NCBI RefSeq assembly: GCF_019925205.1
Contig: NC_083562.1
Coordinates: forward strand, 21,266,001-21,330,000
Length of the DNA: 64,000 nt
Source: Metopolophium dirhodum
Lineage: Eukaryota > Arthropoda > Insecta > Hemiptera > Aphididae
Reading direction: 5' to 3'
The number at the start of each line of letters is the position of its first letter. Within the stretch, counting starts at the first letter, position 1. The notes beneath the pieces are model-generated. The model searched no databases and was not told the origin of the DNA. It saw only the letters and a list, made by a program, of their open reading frames with translations. This document shows, piece by piece, positions 37,131 through 50,733 of this stretch. Made by a program: the position numbers and the translations under genes.

Positions 37131-37229
37131 CAGTGCCCTATACTTATTTTAGAATTCTGTCTGCAGGATGATCCAATAGTCTAGTATCATGTCCTGCAAA
37201 CAGATTTCTAAAATATTTATAGGGTACTG
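37131..37229 (+). repeat. 99-bp near-perfect hairpin (mini-MITE or miRNA-like precursor)
   Basis: Arms CAGTGCCCTATA...TCTGTCTGCAGGATGAT and ATCATGTCCTGCAAACAGA...TATAGGGTACTG pair over about 42 nt with few mismatches and a loop of roughly 13 nt. The CAGTRCCCTATA ends look like a tiny hAT MITE, and the fold also resembles a pre-miRNA. No target duplication was found. Confidence 0.6.
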
Positions 37230-37861
37230 AGTAATATAGGTAATTTAATTATACAGTGTACCCTATTTTCGCAGACGAACGGTAGATATATATTATATTC
37301 CAGGAGGAAATAATACTTTTTTGTAAAATATTTTTGTTAAACATAAGATCCTAAATGTGTATTGTGCGGGTATAACTCAAATTCAAATTCGATCAAAATT
37401 TGTGATTTCACTTACAAATTAAATGTTCGTGATATTTATATTTTATTAGCTTGTACATGTAAATATAAGATATTATAAAATAAGTTATAAAGATATAAAA
37501 GAAAATTTACAACCTAATTAAAATAATTTTTGTAATAATCAAGTAACTGCATAAACTCAACTTTTAAAATTATTATAGTATTTAAAATAAGTTTTAAATT
37601 ACACTATTACAGACATGATAGTTTATGATTATACAGCGTTAAATGTTTTTATTTCTAAATGATTTAATAACAACTTAAATTATGGAAAGCATGTTTTAAT
37701 AAAAACAGATGTCCGGCATACTTATAAAATATTTAACAAGTGTCATTATTTTTTATTTGTTGATCATACATCTCATTTATTATAGTTATAGAGATTATAA
37801 TCTCACAAAATCAAAAGTTGTAACATTATAAAATTAATGTATTCAATTTTAAATCTATATG

Positions 37862-38084
37862 CTCTATACAGAATGAGATTGAACCACTCGGCCGACCAAA
37901 ACAGAATTTTTTCGCACACACCTACCATAATGCGGAAATTGGCGAGAGCGTTAGCACAGGCACCCGATGACCAGCAATGACTTTCGGCTAATCACAGAAA
38001 ACATAGCCATCACACGGGAGGCCAGGCACTATTTGGCGGCTCAGTTTGCATGCACGAAGCGGTTCAATCTTATTCTGAATAGAG
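37862..38084. mobile_element. 223-bp GC-richer MITE with 28-bp inverted ends
   Basis: Left end CTCTATACAGAATGAGATTG and right end (inverted) CTCTATTCAGAATAAGATTG both continue with AACC-CT. The interior is clearly more GC-rich than the surroundings. It lies 270 bp past the coiled-coil gene stop, so it may fall in that gene's 3' UTR or flank. Confidence 0.8.
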
Positions 38085-38357
38085 TATAGCAACTCTCAAG
38101 AAATAAAAATGTATAAATAAATAAGTTTTTGCTTTAAATACAACAAATATAGCAGTGAACAAATGGGTTACAGTTCAAGTTGTATAATATTATATTATAA
38201 TATAAAACAAAATATAATTCAATAGGTACTTAAAATAAACAGTTATACAAATGCACATTGAATTGTAATATTATCTTATAAACAAATTAGTGTATATACA
38301 AATTATAAATATAAATATTTAACTACAGGGTTAGGCAATACAGATTTTAAATCAAAT

Positions 38358-38492
38358 TCAACCATGTCGCTCATTTAGTTTTTTTTCAAGTAATCCAATT
38401 TTAGCTTTATTAATATGTAATATAATTTTCATCATTTTACTATCCTTCTCAAATTTAGCATTTTTTTCAATCATGCTTTTGTGGTCGGCCAC
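38358..38492 (-). CDS. Coiled-coil gene exon 4 (C-terminus)
   Basis: 44 codons plus TGA after acceptor TTTTTTAG. Reads VADHKSMIEKNAKFEK to KIGLLEKKLNERHG, a final amphipathic helix. Confidence 0.86.
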   Translation of the reverse strand: MADHKSMIEKNAKFEKDSKMMKIILHINKAKIGLLEKKLNERHG

Positions 38493-40606
38493 CTAAAAAA
38501 TATAGTTATATGAACGTGAATAAATAGTAATAATACTATGTAAATCATTCAAAAGTAAAAAAAATAATCAAATGTTGTTTTAACTTACTATTGCACTACT
38601 CACTAAGCTCTGTTCTTCAGCAGTTTGAGTGAATTGGTCCACTCTAGTCACATTTGTAATTTCTTTCAAACGGCACAAGTCTCTGAGCAACGCATTATTC
38701 TGTAAAGATATAAATTATATTAAATGTAGGTCAAATAACATACTTTTCATCAATATTGTTAAATAAAAAAAATATATTCATCTAATAACATTTATTATGT
38801 TTACTGTGTATCAATTTTGAATACACATACTGGTGCTGGTCAAAATAACATATTTTTTTAATGGCACCTATTGGACCCATAACAATTGTATAGACAAATT
38901 TCACACTCATATACGATAGTATATAAAATATAAATAGTAAACTAAAATAATTTATTGAAAAATGTTACCTCGTCTCTTGCCCTTTTAAATATATTTTCCA
39001 ATTCCTGATTCTTCTTTTTGAGATCGTCAGTGTTAGTTTTGGAAAACAGTTCTAATGTGGATATTTTTGCATTCTTATCCACAATACAGCTATTTAATTG
39101 TTGTATGTCTTCTTTTAATGATTTTTCCAAAATTTTTGCAGTCTCTGTCAAAGAAGAAAAAATTTATAAAAACCATGTAAATATAATTTTTTACTAACGC
39201 CTAAAGTTTCCATTACCTGATAATTTACTGTACTCATTTGATAGTTCTGAGTTTTTAGTTTGAACTTGATTCAATTCATTTTTCAATTTTTTCAGTTCTT
39301 TATCATGTTGTATAATAAGGTGACCTTTGTCTTTTCTTAGGTTAGATATGTTTTGTTCATATCCAAATATTTCTTCATTTAATTTTTTGACATCATCTTT
39401 AAAATTTTTAAATTGTTCACTTTTGTGTTTCAAAAAATCTCTTTCTTCTGTTAATAATACAATTTTTTGCTTAAGCCTATCCAATTGAGTCAAAAGTTCT
39501 GCTATCTTATTGTCTTTACTCTTTACTTCTTCTAACATAAACTCATATTCACCGTCATTTTTTTTTATTTCTTTTAGCACATTTTCTGTACAATACATCT
39601 GATGTTTGATATTACTTACATCCAACTCAAGTTCATTAATTATCTTTTCATGATGAATTTTCGTTTCTTCTTTTTGTAAGCTATATTTTTCAATCATTGT
39701 TTCATACTCATTTGTCTTCAATTGAAATCCACCAAGTAAGTTTTTAATATCTTTATCTTTTTTGTCAATAACCAATTTTAGACAAACACATTCTGATTGA
39801 ATTTTTTCTATTTTATCTTCCAGACTATAACAACAATCTTTTTGATCTTTGTACATAACTAATGATTCGTTGTATTGTTTGGTTATGTTTTCAAGTTTGT
39901 TTTTCAAATCTTGTATAGACAGCTCTGAACTAGTCTTAAATGTTTCAAATTCATCGGACAATGACTGATAATTGTGTTTACTTGTTTTGGTCAATTGGGT
40001 CTTTAATTCTTTTAACTCGTTTAGATAATTAAAAGATAAATTCTCTGCTTCCAAAACTTTTTCTGTCAATTCTTTTATTTTTAATTCTCTACAAGGGAAG
40101 TTGTGTTTTTGAGATTTGAGATTTTCAAATTCAAGGCTAAGTTTTTCATTATCATTTTCAACTAGTTCTTGCCATTCTTTTCCTTTTTTTATGTCTTCTT
40201 GGAACTGTTTGATTTGATCTTCATATAGTCGTTTGACTTTATTGTGGTCATTAACTAAGTCAGTTACAATTTGTTGTTCTTTAGTCATTATAAGGCTGAC
40301 AAATATATCCAATAAATTTGACAAATTATGATCAGTAAGAACACAAGTAATTTTTCCAGGTTCAAGAAGATTAATTTCGTTCATAATATTTCTTTTACCG
40401 TTTCTCAACTCTGAATCAATATCATAGGTATAACAAATTTGTTCTTTATAAGCCTGGTTATGTTCTTCAAGTTTGTTGTATTGTATTTTAAGTTCATTCA
40501 ATTCATTTTTTAAATTGCTTACCAATGATGTTTTTTCTTTAAGATTGTTTTCAATTAATGTTGTATCACTTATCATTTTTTCATTTTCATCAGAAAGTTC
40601 AATCAT
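38358..40606 (-). CDS. Coiled-coil protein of unknown identity, 603 residues (4 coding exons)
   Basis: Coding exons in transcript order: 40606-39217, 39144-38969, 38699-38589, 38492-38358. They sum to 1812 nt, 604 codons including TGA, with GT-AG junctions and phases 1, 0, 0. The protein is rich in Lys, Glu, Asn and Leu and is predicted to be largely heptad coiled coil, interrupted near residues 75-115 by a less charged segment containing NLLDIFVSLIM. The C-terminal part has LFSKTNTDDLKKKNQELE, then RARDENNALLRDLCRLK, a FTQTAEE motif, and ends KKLNERHG. The layout suits a cytoskeletal, centrosomal, kinetochore or Golgi scaffold, but I recognise no diagnostic domain. The start is the first in-frame ATG after an in-frame TGA; missing upstream exons cannot be excluded. 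Confidence 0.88.
38589..38699 (-). CDS. Coiled-coil gene exon 3
   Basis: 37 in-phase codons between acceptor CTTTACAG and donor GTAAGT. Reads NNALLRDLCRLK through FTQTAEEQSL to VSSAI. Too short to stand out as an open frame, but both splice sites are strong and the phase fits. Confidence 0.87.
38969..39144 (-). CDS. Coiled-coil gene exon 2
   Basis: Acceptor TTCTTTGACAG, donor GTAACA. The two leading bases join the final G of exon 1 to form Glu, giving KLSETAKILEK. Encodes continued coiled coil ending FKRARDE. Confidence 0.9.
39217..40606 (-). CDS. Coiled-coil gene exon 1 (463 codons plus one base)
   Basis: Long open frame from MIELSDENEK to SKLS, ending at donor G/GTAATG. The ATG overlaps the stop of an upstream 65-codon open frame as ATGA. 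Long uninterrupted coding sequence in such AT-rich DNA is strong evidence of selection. Confidence 0.92.
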
Positions 40607-40860
40607 TTTGTCATGTGATTCATCAATAAATCACTGAACTCAAAGAACATGATACAACGATTCACTTCACGACAATCTGTATCTCCGATTCTCCATTCCG
40701 TTTTCGTAGTAATTCGTACTTCGTACAATAGTACTGAACCACCTAAACTCCAAACTCTAGAGATTTTAAGAAGCGAAGACTGTAGACTTTCAAGTTTCAA
40801 CTGTAGACTGTAGTAGTTGTCTGTTAAATGTTAATATTGTTTTGTCTGAAAATTTTTCCG
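40607..40860 (-). promoter_or_regulatory. 5' flank of the coiled-coil gene
   Basis: Contains TTCAGT initiator-like motifs, no clear TATA box, and an open frame from 40800 that ends at 40603, overlapping the main ATG. If transcription starts above 40800 this would be an upstream open frame; if it starts lower, it is untranscribed. Confidence 0.35.
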
Positions 40861-43800
40861 TTGATCCAGCCTGTTCAAAAACCATCAGTGTTACCAATTC
40901 ATCGCGTTAGAATGTTAACAATGCATCGACAGGCATTCAGGCACCAGCTACTGACTACTATAGCTATAGAACATTAGAACGTCATGATACACAAAGTTCA
41001 CTCATTTTTAAGTTTAAAATTCATGCTAGATATACATTATTTATATTTACTAGTATAATATGTATATCATTACCTACCTATAAATAAATTAAATTTTTAT
41101 GAACGCAAAATATACTATGTTGAATGTTAATAGGTACCTATAATATATGTGTATGGCTTATAATTACGTGACGGTTATGTAAAGTTAGCTCTCTGTGAAA
41201 TTTATTTAACATAATATATAAATACATATCACGTTTATATAAATATAACTGCATTCGTGTAGATGCATTATGGATTTCAAGGTTAATAGTTTTATTTTAT
41301 ACGGTTTTTTTTTTGTACACTTGATTATTGTTTTTGAATGCCTTTCACCTTAACCTTCATCGCCATAATATTATGTGGCTATCCATTAAGAACTGTATTA
41401 CCTATATATTTTCATACGCAATATTATGTATTTATGTCCTTACGCAAATTATCCAATTTATTTATACTTATCTAATTTATTTATTTTCTATGAGTAGATT
41501 GAACCAATTTTTGCTAGTAACAAATCACATACATTATATTATTTCATATAACATTAATAGCCAATACAGGCGTACCGTTGAACGGTATCATTGGTTTCCT
41601 TGTATAAATAACTTAAAATTAATTAAAATATTTACAAAATGTCACTGTTTATAGTAAGTTTATAGTAAGTTAAAATCAAATATTAAATTATACAATAAGA
41701 TCGATTGAAAAAAAAAATTCAAATATCGAATTTCTATAAACAATCAAAAAGAGAAAAAACATTTTTAATTATATTTCAAGTCTATAGAGTGCTCGAACAA
41801 ATATTTTTAATTACCTACAAACCAATATTTTTAGTAAAATTGTATTTTTTACAATTTGTATTATTATAATTTTTTAAGTTTTTGCTCTTTTGAATGACAA
41901 CATACATTTTAAATTTAATATTCCAAACCAAAATATTCTTCACAGTACCTATTTCAGTGTTTAAAAATCAAATTTTTGACAAGTTACTAATGGGTGACGA
42001 CAGCCACATTCATTTTTCGAGCAAATATTTTTATAACATTAATAGTTTTTGAAAGTGCCTTTTTGAGTGCCTTATGTTAAATACAGGAACCACTAACCAG
42101 TATAGTGATGTGTATTTATAATTTAAATGTAGGGAGTAATTTATTGACATAATATAGTTTGGAATGATATTCTTTGTTCATTTATTTGTATCGTTTTGGC
42201 TCTGAACATTTTGCAAAATAAAATAAGGGCTCAAAACAATTCATGTAGCACTCATACAGGCTTAGTGATTGATAAACACGTCAGGCTACTAATTTAAAGA
42301 GGTCATTTTTTTTCTACAAGTGTTTTTATTATAATGATTATCCTCCTCAAAAAAATAATAAATTGATATAATTTTAATCATTATGATTTCTACGTAAAAA
42401 AAAAAATTATCAACAATGGAGTTTTTAATGAAGATAATTTAAATTTACTTTTTTAGTAAATACTAGTGTACCCTCTTTATGATTAAGTTGAAAAATATAT
42501 ATACCTAAAGACTTTTTTAGGTATGTATATGTATACATTATATGGTATTATGTCCGGATTCTAGAGGTCATAAAATATGATTCTGTATTAATAATGCATA
42601 TTACTTAGATGGTATATTAACACAATACAGCAGGAATTTCTTTCTTCTCTTTACACTATTCGATGCACCCTTGTTTCACGCCATCTGAGGCTATTCGTGT
42701 AAAATCCTGTTAAAAATGTCATGATAAAATATATCCAAACATTCTAAACCGAGTGGATTAATGTTTTATTTTGTTTTCGGTAAGGCGATTATTGTAGGGG
42801 GATTAAAGTAATAAAATATTGCTTGAAATACTATTGTAATATCGGTGCGGTATATAAACATATTATCAATATTAACGTGCGCCGCACCCATGAGCCGTAA
42901 GGACAAATGCTTATTTATTGGAACTTTGACTGTGGACAAATAGGGGCATAGGGCCACGAATACCGGAACTGTAATAAACTATAGAATAAATAGGCTGTTT
43001 TTGAGCAGTGTAATGCGATACTTAAAATATTATCTTATTACCTTATGCGGTAAAAGAGGTTAACTGCGAGTAAAACGCATACGCGTCTAGTCTCGTCGTA
43101 ACACATTTTCCACCGGTATTGTTCCATTTCGAAATGCGGGCAAGCAGCGTTTAGGACGAAATGACGGCTAAAGAAAGGGGAAAAAAATAAGTAATCGCGT
43201 AGTATTTGTAGAGAAAGTATGTCGTATCGTAGTGATTCACATAAATCAATTAAATGTCTTAAAAAAAAAAAAAAACACTCACATGCGCTTATAATACGCC
43301 ACGCCGTGTGCATTTCCGGGTTAACAGTTATTATATTGCGGGAAATAGTCGGTGTCGTGATCAAAGAGGTGTCGACCATTTCAAGAGCTTAAGTGGTAAA
43401 ATGGCAAACCAGTTTTCGGTATTTGTCGAAACAAAAAAAGTCCAAGTTGTCTGAAAAAGGCGATTTAATGGTGTACCTATTTAAAAGTTGTTAGGCTTAC
43501 TGCAGGGACGTTCAAATGGAATAAACCTGCTGAACCAGAACCGCCTACTAAAAATTCTCCAACTCGTATACATGTATTAAGTATACGAGTATATGAGTAT
43601 ACAGTTATTAAAATCATATATGCAATAGTACCTACTAATAACTATAAAGAGGCGTGTAAATATTTTATGATGGGAAATATGTATCACGAAAATTGTGTAT
43701 TTTGTATGTATACTAAATGATTGGTATGCAAACATTTATGGAATCGAACGAAGATGCAAAATATATAGTTCTTTTTTTTAGATATTTATTGATGAACGTT

Positions 43801-46800
43801 TAGGATCGTTTACACATATTGTGATGTGCCGAAAAATATTAGGTGTATGACCCATGTAACATCCCATGAATTAGGTGTTTACACGACCTTATTATATATG
43901 AATAGACAATCATAATATAAATACGTAGGTATTAGAACAAATTCATATCATTTTTACATAATTATATAATATAATATGTCAACACTTGTGCTACTTTTTT
44001 CTAATTACTTGTAAATTGTCATTAATTATTATACAATATAGGTATAGGTATTACGCGCAAATTAAATTATGATACACTGATATAATTTTTACATTATAAT
44101 TTTACTATAATAGTATATAATTTATACGATTTTACTACTTATATAATTAATATAGTTACCTATATTTTTAATAGAATACTGAAGAAGAAATAATAATTTG
44201 GATTCATCAAACTGGACGTAAAACACGTGTACTTACATAATTTTGCCTCCGTCTATCCAATTTATGAAATATATTAACTGCATGATCTCAGTTTGTTTTC
44301 ATAATATTTTTATTTTTTTTTATTATTCAACCATAATCTCTGCATGTACTTTTTTTATGCAACTTAAGAAGCTATATTGATAAAAGATCTAACTAGATAC
44401 TCATGCAATTATAAACCATGTAAATTATATGTAAGATACCTAGTAACAATGATAGTTAAAGGAACTATTTCTTTTATTGATAGAAATCAATCGTTATATT
44501 TTTGATCTTTCTAAAACAACGGCATAAATGCATTTATAAATATGCCATGATTAAAGTCTAAAAGTCTAAAACCACCATTTTTGTAAATTTAAAACATGAC
44601 TAATATTTTTATTCTAAATATTTATAAAAGATATAACGACTAATAATATTATAAGTTAAACGTAAGTAATATACTTGAATATATTATTTGTTAACATTAA
44701 CAGTATTAACTATAACGTATTAACGTTAACCTAACTTAACTAACTCGAGTTAATTATTTTATCATCTTGCCCACCTTTGGATATTGTGCAAAACTGAGAA
44801 CACTGAGTAATGACAGATGACAGCATACCTAATAACAAAAATATTTTATTGGACATAAAATCTTTGCGACAATTTACGGCCATATAATATTACTACAGTC
44901 GTACTCTTGCAGGCTGCATCTGGTATGCGATTAAGTTTGTACACGTGAATTGTTTCTAAAATCATTGTGACCATTTTCACTTTATACCAAAATTATAATG
45001 TCTATATCAGTCAGTGCGCGACTGTGTGAGTACCTACATCAGTACCATAAATACCTACACACATAATTAAGGTGCGAATGGTGAATCGCGTTATAATCGA
45101 TATCACGTCGCCACGCAATCAATTGATTTTGGTGTACGTGAAACTTAGGAACATAATACGAGTATAGGTGTTATAATACAATATTCCCACAGCGCGAATT
45201 GATATCTAACTTTTGTCTAGGCGCCGTGTCATCCGCCATCGTCGTAACACCGCGATGACATAAAATCCGTCAAACATCATACGTTTTGTAATAATAAATA
45301 ATAATAATAATAATAATCATTTTAGACACACAATAACGATAGAAAGGGAGAGTAGCTGCGGCGGTGGCGGTGACCGGCTGTAGTCCAAAACAAAGATGAA
45401 AAAAAATATATCACGTAGAGAAGAAATTCAAACGAAAGTAAATTGTCGACGAAAAACTAAATTATGAAATACGCGGTTCGTTCAGGCGTACGACTGTACG
45501 AGCATCACATCGTGTCGTATTGTATACGGCTGTTGTTTTCCATTTAATATTATAATAATTAATAACCATAATATACCATTATGATATTCATTCAGGTCCC
45601 AGCGATCGCGACCGGATACCCGTCGGGCTCTTGTCTCTCGCAACTAATTTTTCTCTCGTCCGCATTTAAACGGTACGGCGTTACAACAATAACAAAATAT
45701 AACAATAATATTAATAATATATGTACCTTTCACTATTATTTATGTACATAATATCGTATTATATTTTGTGTGAAATATTGTGCATTTGTGCGACGTACAG
45801 TCTGTGGCCTGTGGTACAGGCTGTTGACGAACTCATCGCGACTCGCGAGTTACATAGGAGCTGAATAGGATGGGCCACCCGTGGCCGTCAAATGAGCGAG
45901 CGACCGTGTGCGGTAGCATATATATTAATATTATTATTTATTTTTTTGATCTTTTCTCGCGCACGCTAGATGGAAGCGTTAATGTAAAAAAAAATTATGT
46001 TGAATTTATTTATGGTAGCAATGCGGAGAAAGTCGCCGCCGGTTGCGGGTCGCCCACCGTCGTCGTTTAACCGTGGTGTCGAAGTCTATAATATTATTAT
46101 CATTGCACCCATGCGTATTATAGGCAAGTGTATAATAATATTACAATATAACATTTATTTTATTTTATTGTTTACATTTAAGTACCTACCTACCCGTCGG
46201 TTGTCGATTGTCGATCTATTTATTATGTTATGACGTGTTTTATTGTACACGTATCATTCGCGCGTATCATAAGTCTGTCATCAGAAATATTATGAGCATT
46301 ATAATATGTAATATCGTATACAGGCCACAAGGCGATTGTTCAAGCACAATTATCATCCTATTTTTATGGACAAATTATCAATGTATTCGTATTCTAATTT
46401 GTTGATACCTATACAGTACCTACCTACATAATATATACTCATGTCTTATATGATACATCGTACCTACTCGCGAACATCACGCGTGATGTCAATAATAATA
46501 ATAATAATAATAATAATACATATTATAATCTATCATTAAATATTATTAATTATTATGTATTCAGTATTGTTTCAGTATTGTATAGTATTTTCATCGATGT
46601 GATCTTTCTTGTTGAAAACCTGCAGTTGGGTAATAAACTTATAATCATTGCATCAGTCAATTATTAACTATTAATCATTGACTGTGTTTTATTTAAATGT
46701 GACTATAAAGGAGAAAGGTTACTAATTAGTAATTTATATCCCTGTAATTTAATTACACTCTAAAAATGTTCAATATATGTCAACAGATATTCCTCTGCCT

Positions 46801-48429
46801 GAACATGAAAATACGATAAAAAACGGGAGGGGGACTTGGCCCTTTGTCTCTCTAGCAACACATAATATAGAATCATCAACTATTACATTTTATCCATTGG
46901 CCCAAAACGGCTCTATTAATAAAATGTTTAAATATAAAATAATATCATAATATTATTCATAGGTACACCAATTCATGAGCTTATTATTTTATTTCCTAAT
47001 TTTTAAGATGTGTATAGTATATACTGCACATACGAAATATACTCATTAGCCATTATTCACAATCATCACTCTTTAAATTTGTACAGCAAAGTAGCAACCC
47101 ATCCACTTCCATTGAGCTCCTGTAATAATTGGTATTGCTTTAATTACATTATTACTATAACGCATTTACATAGAAAAACCAACACATATTATAATACCTA
47201 TACGATTATACCAAGTCGGAAGGCCTACTGGTGGTCAGAGACTGGTGAATGATAAAGTGCACGCGAAGTATTGAGGTAGGTAACCGGGCATGCGTATTAA
47301 ACTGTTTACTCCCGGTTCAATCAAGTATAGGTATAGTATACATGTTAAAACTATTTAAAACTCAATTTTTTTACTTTACATTATATTTTTAAAATTTAGA
47401 TAGATCGGTAGTAAAGATTTAAGAATTTGTTTACATTTTTTTTTATTTCGGTCGTATCTAAAATAGTAAAATGTATAAAATAATAATAATATAAAGTTAG
47501 CGTATTAACTCTATAGTATTAACTCTAAGTCAAGTTCCACGTTTCAAAATTCAATCTTCATCGTTTCTAATACACGATATCGAAATACTTACATTATGAT
47601 TGAAATAATAGGAAAGGTGTGGTCATCAGCCAATATCGGTGGAAATTAATGCATATAATTTTAACTGTTCCATAGGATTTAGGAGAAGTAAACGTCAAGT
47701 CGTTTCTTTGCCGTTCACTATTAAAATATAAGGTATCGACGATACAATGGTTAGAACAGAGAAGTCAACATCAGAAATTCGATGACGAATCCCTGACCCA
47801 TTCACATTACACAATAGATTTTTGTGAGGTTGCAGTAGTTCTGTTTTGAGTATGTATGTGATATTATAATTTCATCGTAGATAATACATAATTTTATTAC
47901 GTAATATAATTTGTAACCACCCTATAAAGCAATTATTCACCAACCGAGAACCTGTTAATTGAAATATACTCGATTTTGAAAATTATATTAAACATTTAAA
48001 ACTAATTTGTGGTTTGTGCGAACAATAAACAACTGTCGTTGGCGCTAATATTGCCTAAAGACGTCAACGTTTACCATTTCAACATTAAAAAATAACAGTA
48101 CGTATAACACCACATCGAGCTGGACTATAATATGACCCACTAGCCACCATCTGGTATTCGACATAATATATGTCACGGTTGCATAATGGTGTAATGCACC
48201 AGAGTGAGACGGATTCATTCTTGCAGGGATCTGTCTTTATTTGGATAACACGCAGTGGACTTAAATAGGGGCGTAAAAAGGAGGTGCTAATGCACCCTCA
48301 CCCCCATTGGCCGCAGTATTATGATTATTTTTTGTTTTATATTATTTTATCAAGTTTCAACTATAGTGAGCAAGGACGTACATTCATATACGTCTTAACG
48401 GATTAGCTACGTATGTTATTTTTAGATTC
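40861..48429. other. Gene-free stretch right of the coiled-coil gene
   Basis: AT-rich, with (AAT)n tracts near 45295-45317 and 46491-46517 and a GC-richer island at about 45000-46100 that could be a promoter of an unseen transcript. Open frames here are short and low-complexity. I see no domain. Confidence 0.45.
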
Positions 48430-48860
48430 AACGGGCCTTTGTTACCACCAAACTCATCCATAAATCTCTGTTATCTACATCCTCAATTCTTGCCATCTAA
48501 TTTACTTGGTTCAAATCTATTTTTATTCAACAAGCCAACGCTTACATGGTCTTCCGCTGAGATGCCTTTTATTTATCATAAAATTTGTCTCATTAGATTA
48601 TCCTTATCTCGCCATTTTTTGTGCTCAGCCCATACCAGTATTTTTGAGACAAGACATTTTTGGATATTTAGTCCGTTAAAGATTCTCTCAATGTCTGAAT
48701 TTGCTCTCCTTTCGCATATTGCCCTGTTTCCGTATTATATATGGGACCATATATCCTTCTAGGAACTTTCCTTTTGAAGGTAAGTAACTTTATCTCGTCC
48801 ACTTTAGTTGTCGACCATGTTTCACAAGCATAGCATTAGTATATTACTATGGGCCGTAAA
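48430..48860 (-). pseudogene. Non-LTR retrotransposon reverse-transcriptase relic (3' end)
   Basis: The minus strand reads CETWSTTKVDEIKLLTFKRK, then VPRRIYGPIYNTETGQ, and after a frameshift ERIFNGLNIQKCLVSKILVW, followed by more shifted fragments. This is the conserved C-terminal tail of insect LINE endonuclease/reverse-transcriptase proteins. Stops and frameshifts show it is dead and truncated. The clade is not certain. Confidence 0.85.
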
Positions 48861-50693
48861 TAGAAAATTTATAACTTCTTCTTAGTTTCTATGGAGAGAA
48901 CCTTAGAACTAAATATTTTGCTCATTGAATAATATCCTCGATTTTCCACATTCAGCCTCAATCTAATTTCATTATACATGTCATTCCTACTATTCAAATT
49001 GACACCCAAGGTACATTCATAGGTATATAGGTATATGTCTTATAAGATGGATTAGCTATATAGCCAATATTAATAAAAAAGAAGAATTGACAGAGGTTTA
49101 TGTTGTACAAACATTTTAAAATACCTAACCTAAATGTCTGAAATTATTAATATGGACAAAATAAAATTAACATTTTATTTTATTGCTCATTATTTAAATG
49201 ATAAAACGTTTTTTTCTTGTATATTTTATGTTTTATAGTTTTATACTTTTATATCAGTGAGAACTGAAAGAGCACCTAGGTACTTTATTTTTCAAACCTA
49301 ATAGTAAAGTGATGACTATGAGTAATTAATAATTTTCAAGCCCCCTCCCACATTGAAAAATTTTGTGTACGCCACTTGGTTTAAGTGCCCAAACGACCGA
49401 ACGTTGTGATCTGTCAGTCTACCCATTTGCAACGACCTCCAATTTTTGGTTTCTCAATTTGCGGTGATGGTGTAGGACGGTATCCGATACAGTCAGCGGG
49501 CCACGTGTTCGGTTTCTAGAACAGCCATCTGCGTCAGTTGCATCTAAGTAGTTCCTCTGGATGGACAGAACTTATCCACACAATCTGTTCATCGATCAGC
49601 ACACAGCAGTTCTGCTGTAAATTCGCTTAAAATTAAATCCATTAAAAATCACATTTGGCCCAATCATTTAGTTAAGCATCAAGCCCGTTCTATCGATGTT
49701 TCGCATTACATACGCTTTTCCATTTTCTGTTTGAATTGTCATCTGATTTAGCTTGGATTTTTACAATTAAATTAGTTAGATACCAACCTAATAGGTTATA
49801 ATATAATACAATATAATATTATTTTAGTAATTAGTATTATACAGAGTCATGAGGACACTTTTCTAAGTATCTTAAAATTCAGATGTCTGGTTGATGATTT
49901 TGTTTAATTTTACAGCAAAAATATTGCCATTTCATTATTTTATATTGTTTTGTAATGAATAAGCATTTTAAAATACGAATATAATTATAGCTATAACTAA
50001 GTTTTATGTCTTGTAGGTCTGAGGTAATAATATAAATATATAATAAGCATTTTAACTAATATATTTTCGATTTGTGGATTTATTTTTTAACTGGATAAGT
50101 TTAATGTTCTTAATAAATACCATAAAATATGTAAACATTATTTTATCGATTTAAAACCTTTGTGCATTATAGACGCTTTAATATAAAACGGACAAGCTAT
50201 AAAATATAATCATGATGTTCAGAGGGTTTATTTTTGACCACAAATTCATCTAGCTCCAGCACTTTAAACACACACATACACTGCACCCGTGCAATACGAC
50301 GGTATTATAAATGTTATTATTGCCGTTTCACCAACTGCTCGCTGCTGTAGATGAAAAAAAACTGCTGTTGTATATCTATATCACAATATATTATGTATAG
50401 TTATAGGCCGGGGCTAAGCCGTGGAAATCGGTCGTTCTTATTTTTAAATGACTTCTTTTTTTCAAACATCCATTATATACATAATATACGTGTCAGGTGT
50501 CGCACTAGACATCAACCATATAATTATATTTTAATGTGTGCAGCAGTTCTTTTCAATGATCGGTACTATGTAATATAAAAAAAAAAAACGTCCAGCTACG
50601 CCCCTGATAGAGAAATGTGTAGTTTTAGTCTACGACGTGTTATAATAACCACGAGAGCTTTCCAAATATGAAGAGAAAAAAACCTAGACGACG

Positions 50694-50733
<40 letters not shown>

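Noticed and set aside
41328..41654. 108-codon plus-strand frame
   Set aside because: AT-driven Ile/Tyr/Phe-rich translation without motif or splice evidence.
43038..43379. 113-codon minus-strand frame
   Set aside because: Contains a homopolymer-derived Phe run; no domain and no neighbouring exons.
48439..48762. 107-codon plus-strand frame
   Set aside because: Antisense to the non-LTR reverse-transcriptase relic, which explains the sequence.
49390..49640. Moderately GC-rich patch considered as an exon
   Set aside because: The minus strand gives short fragments such as ATDADGCSRNRT with stops between them and no family match.
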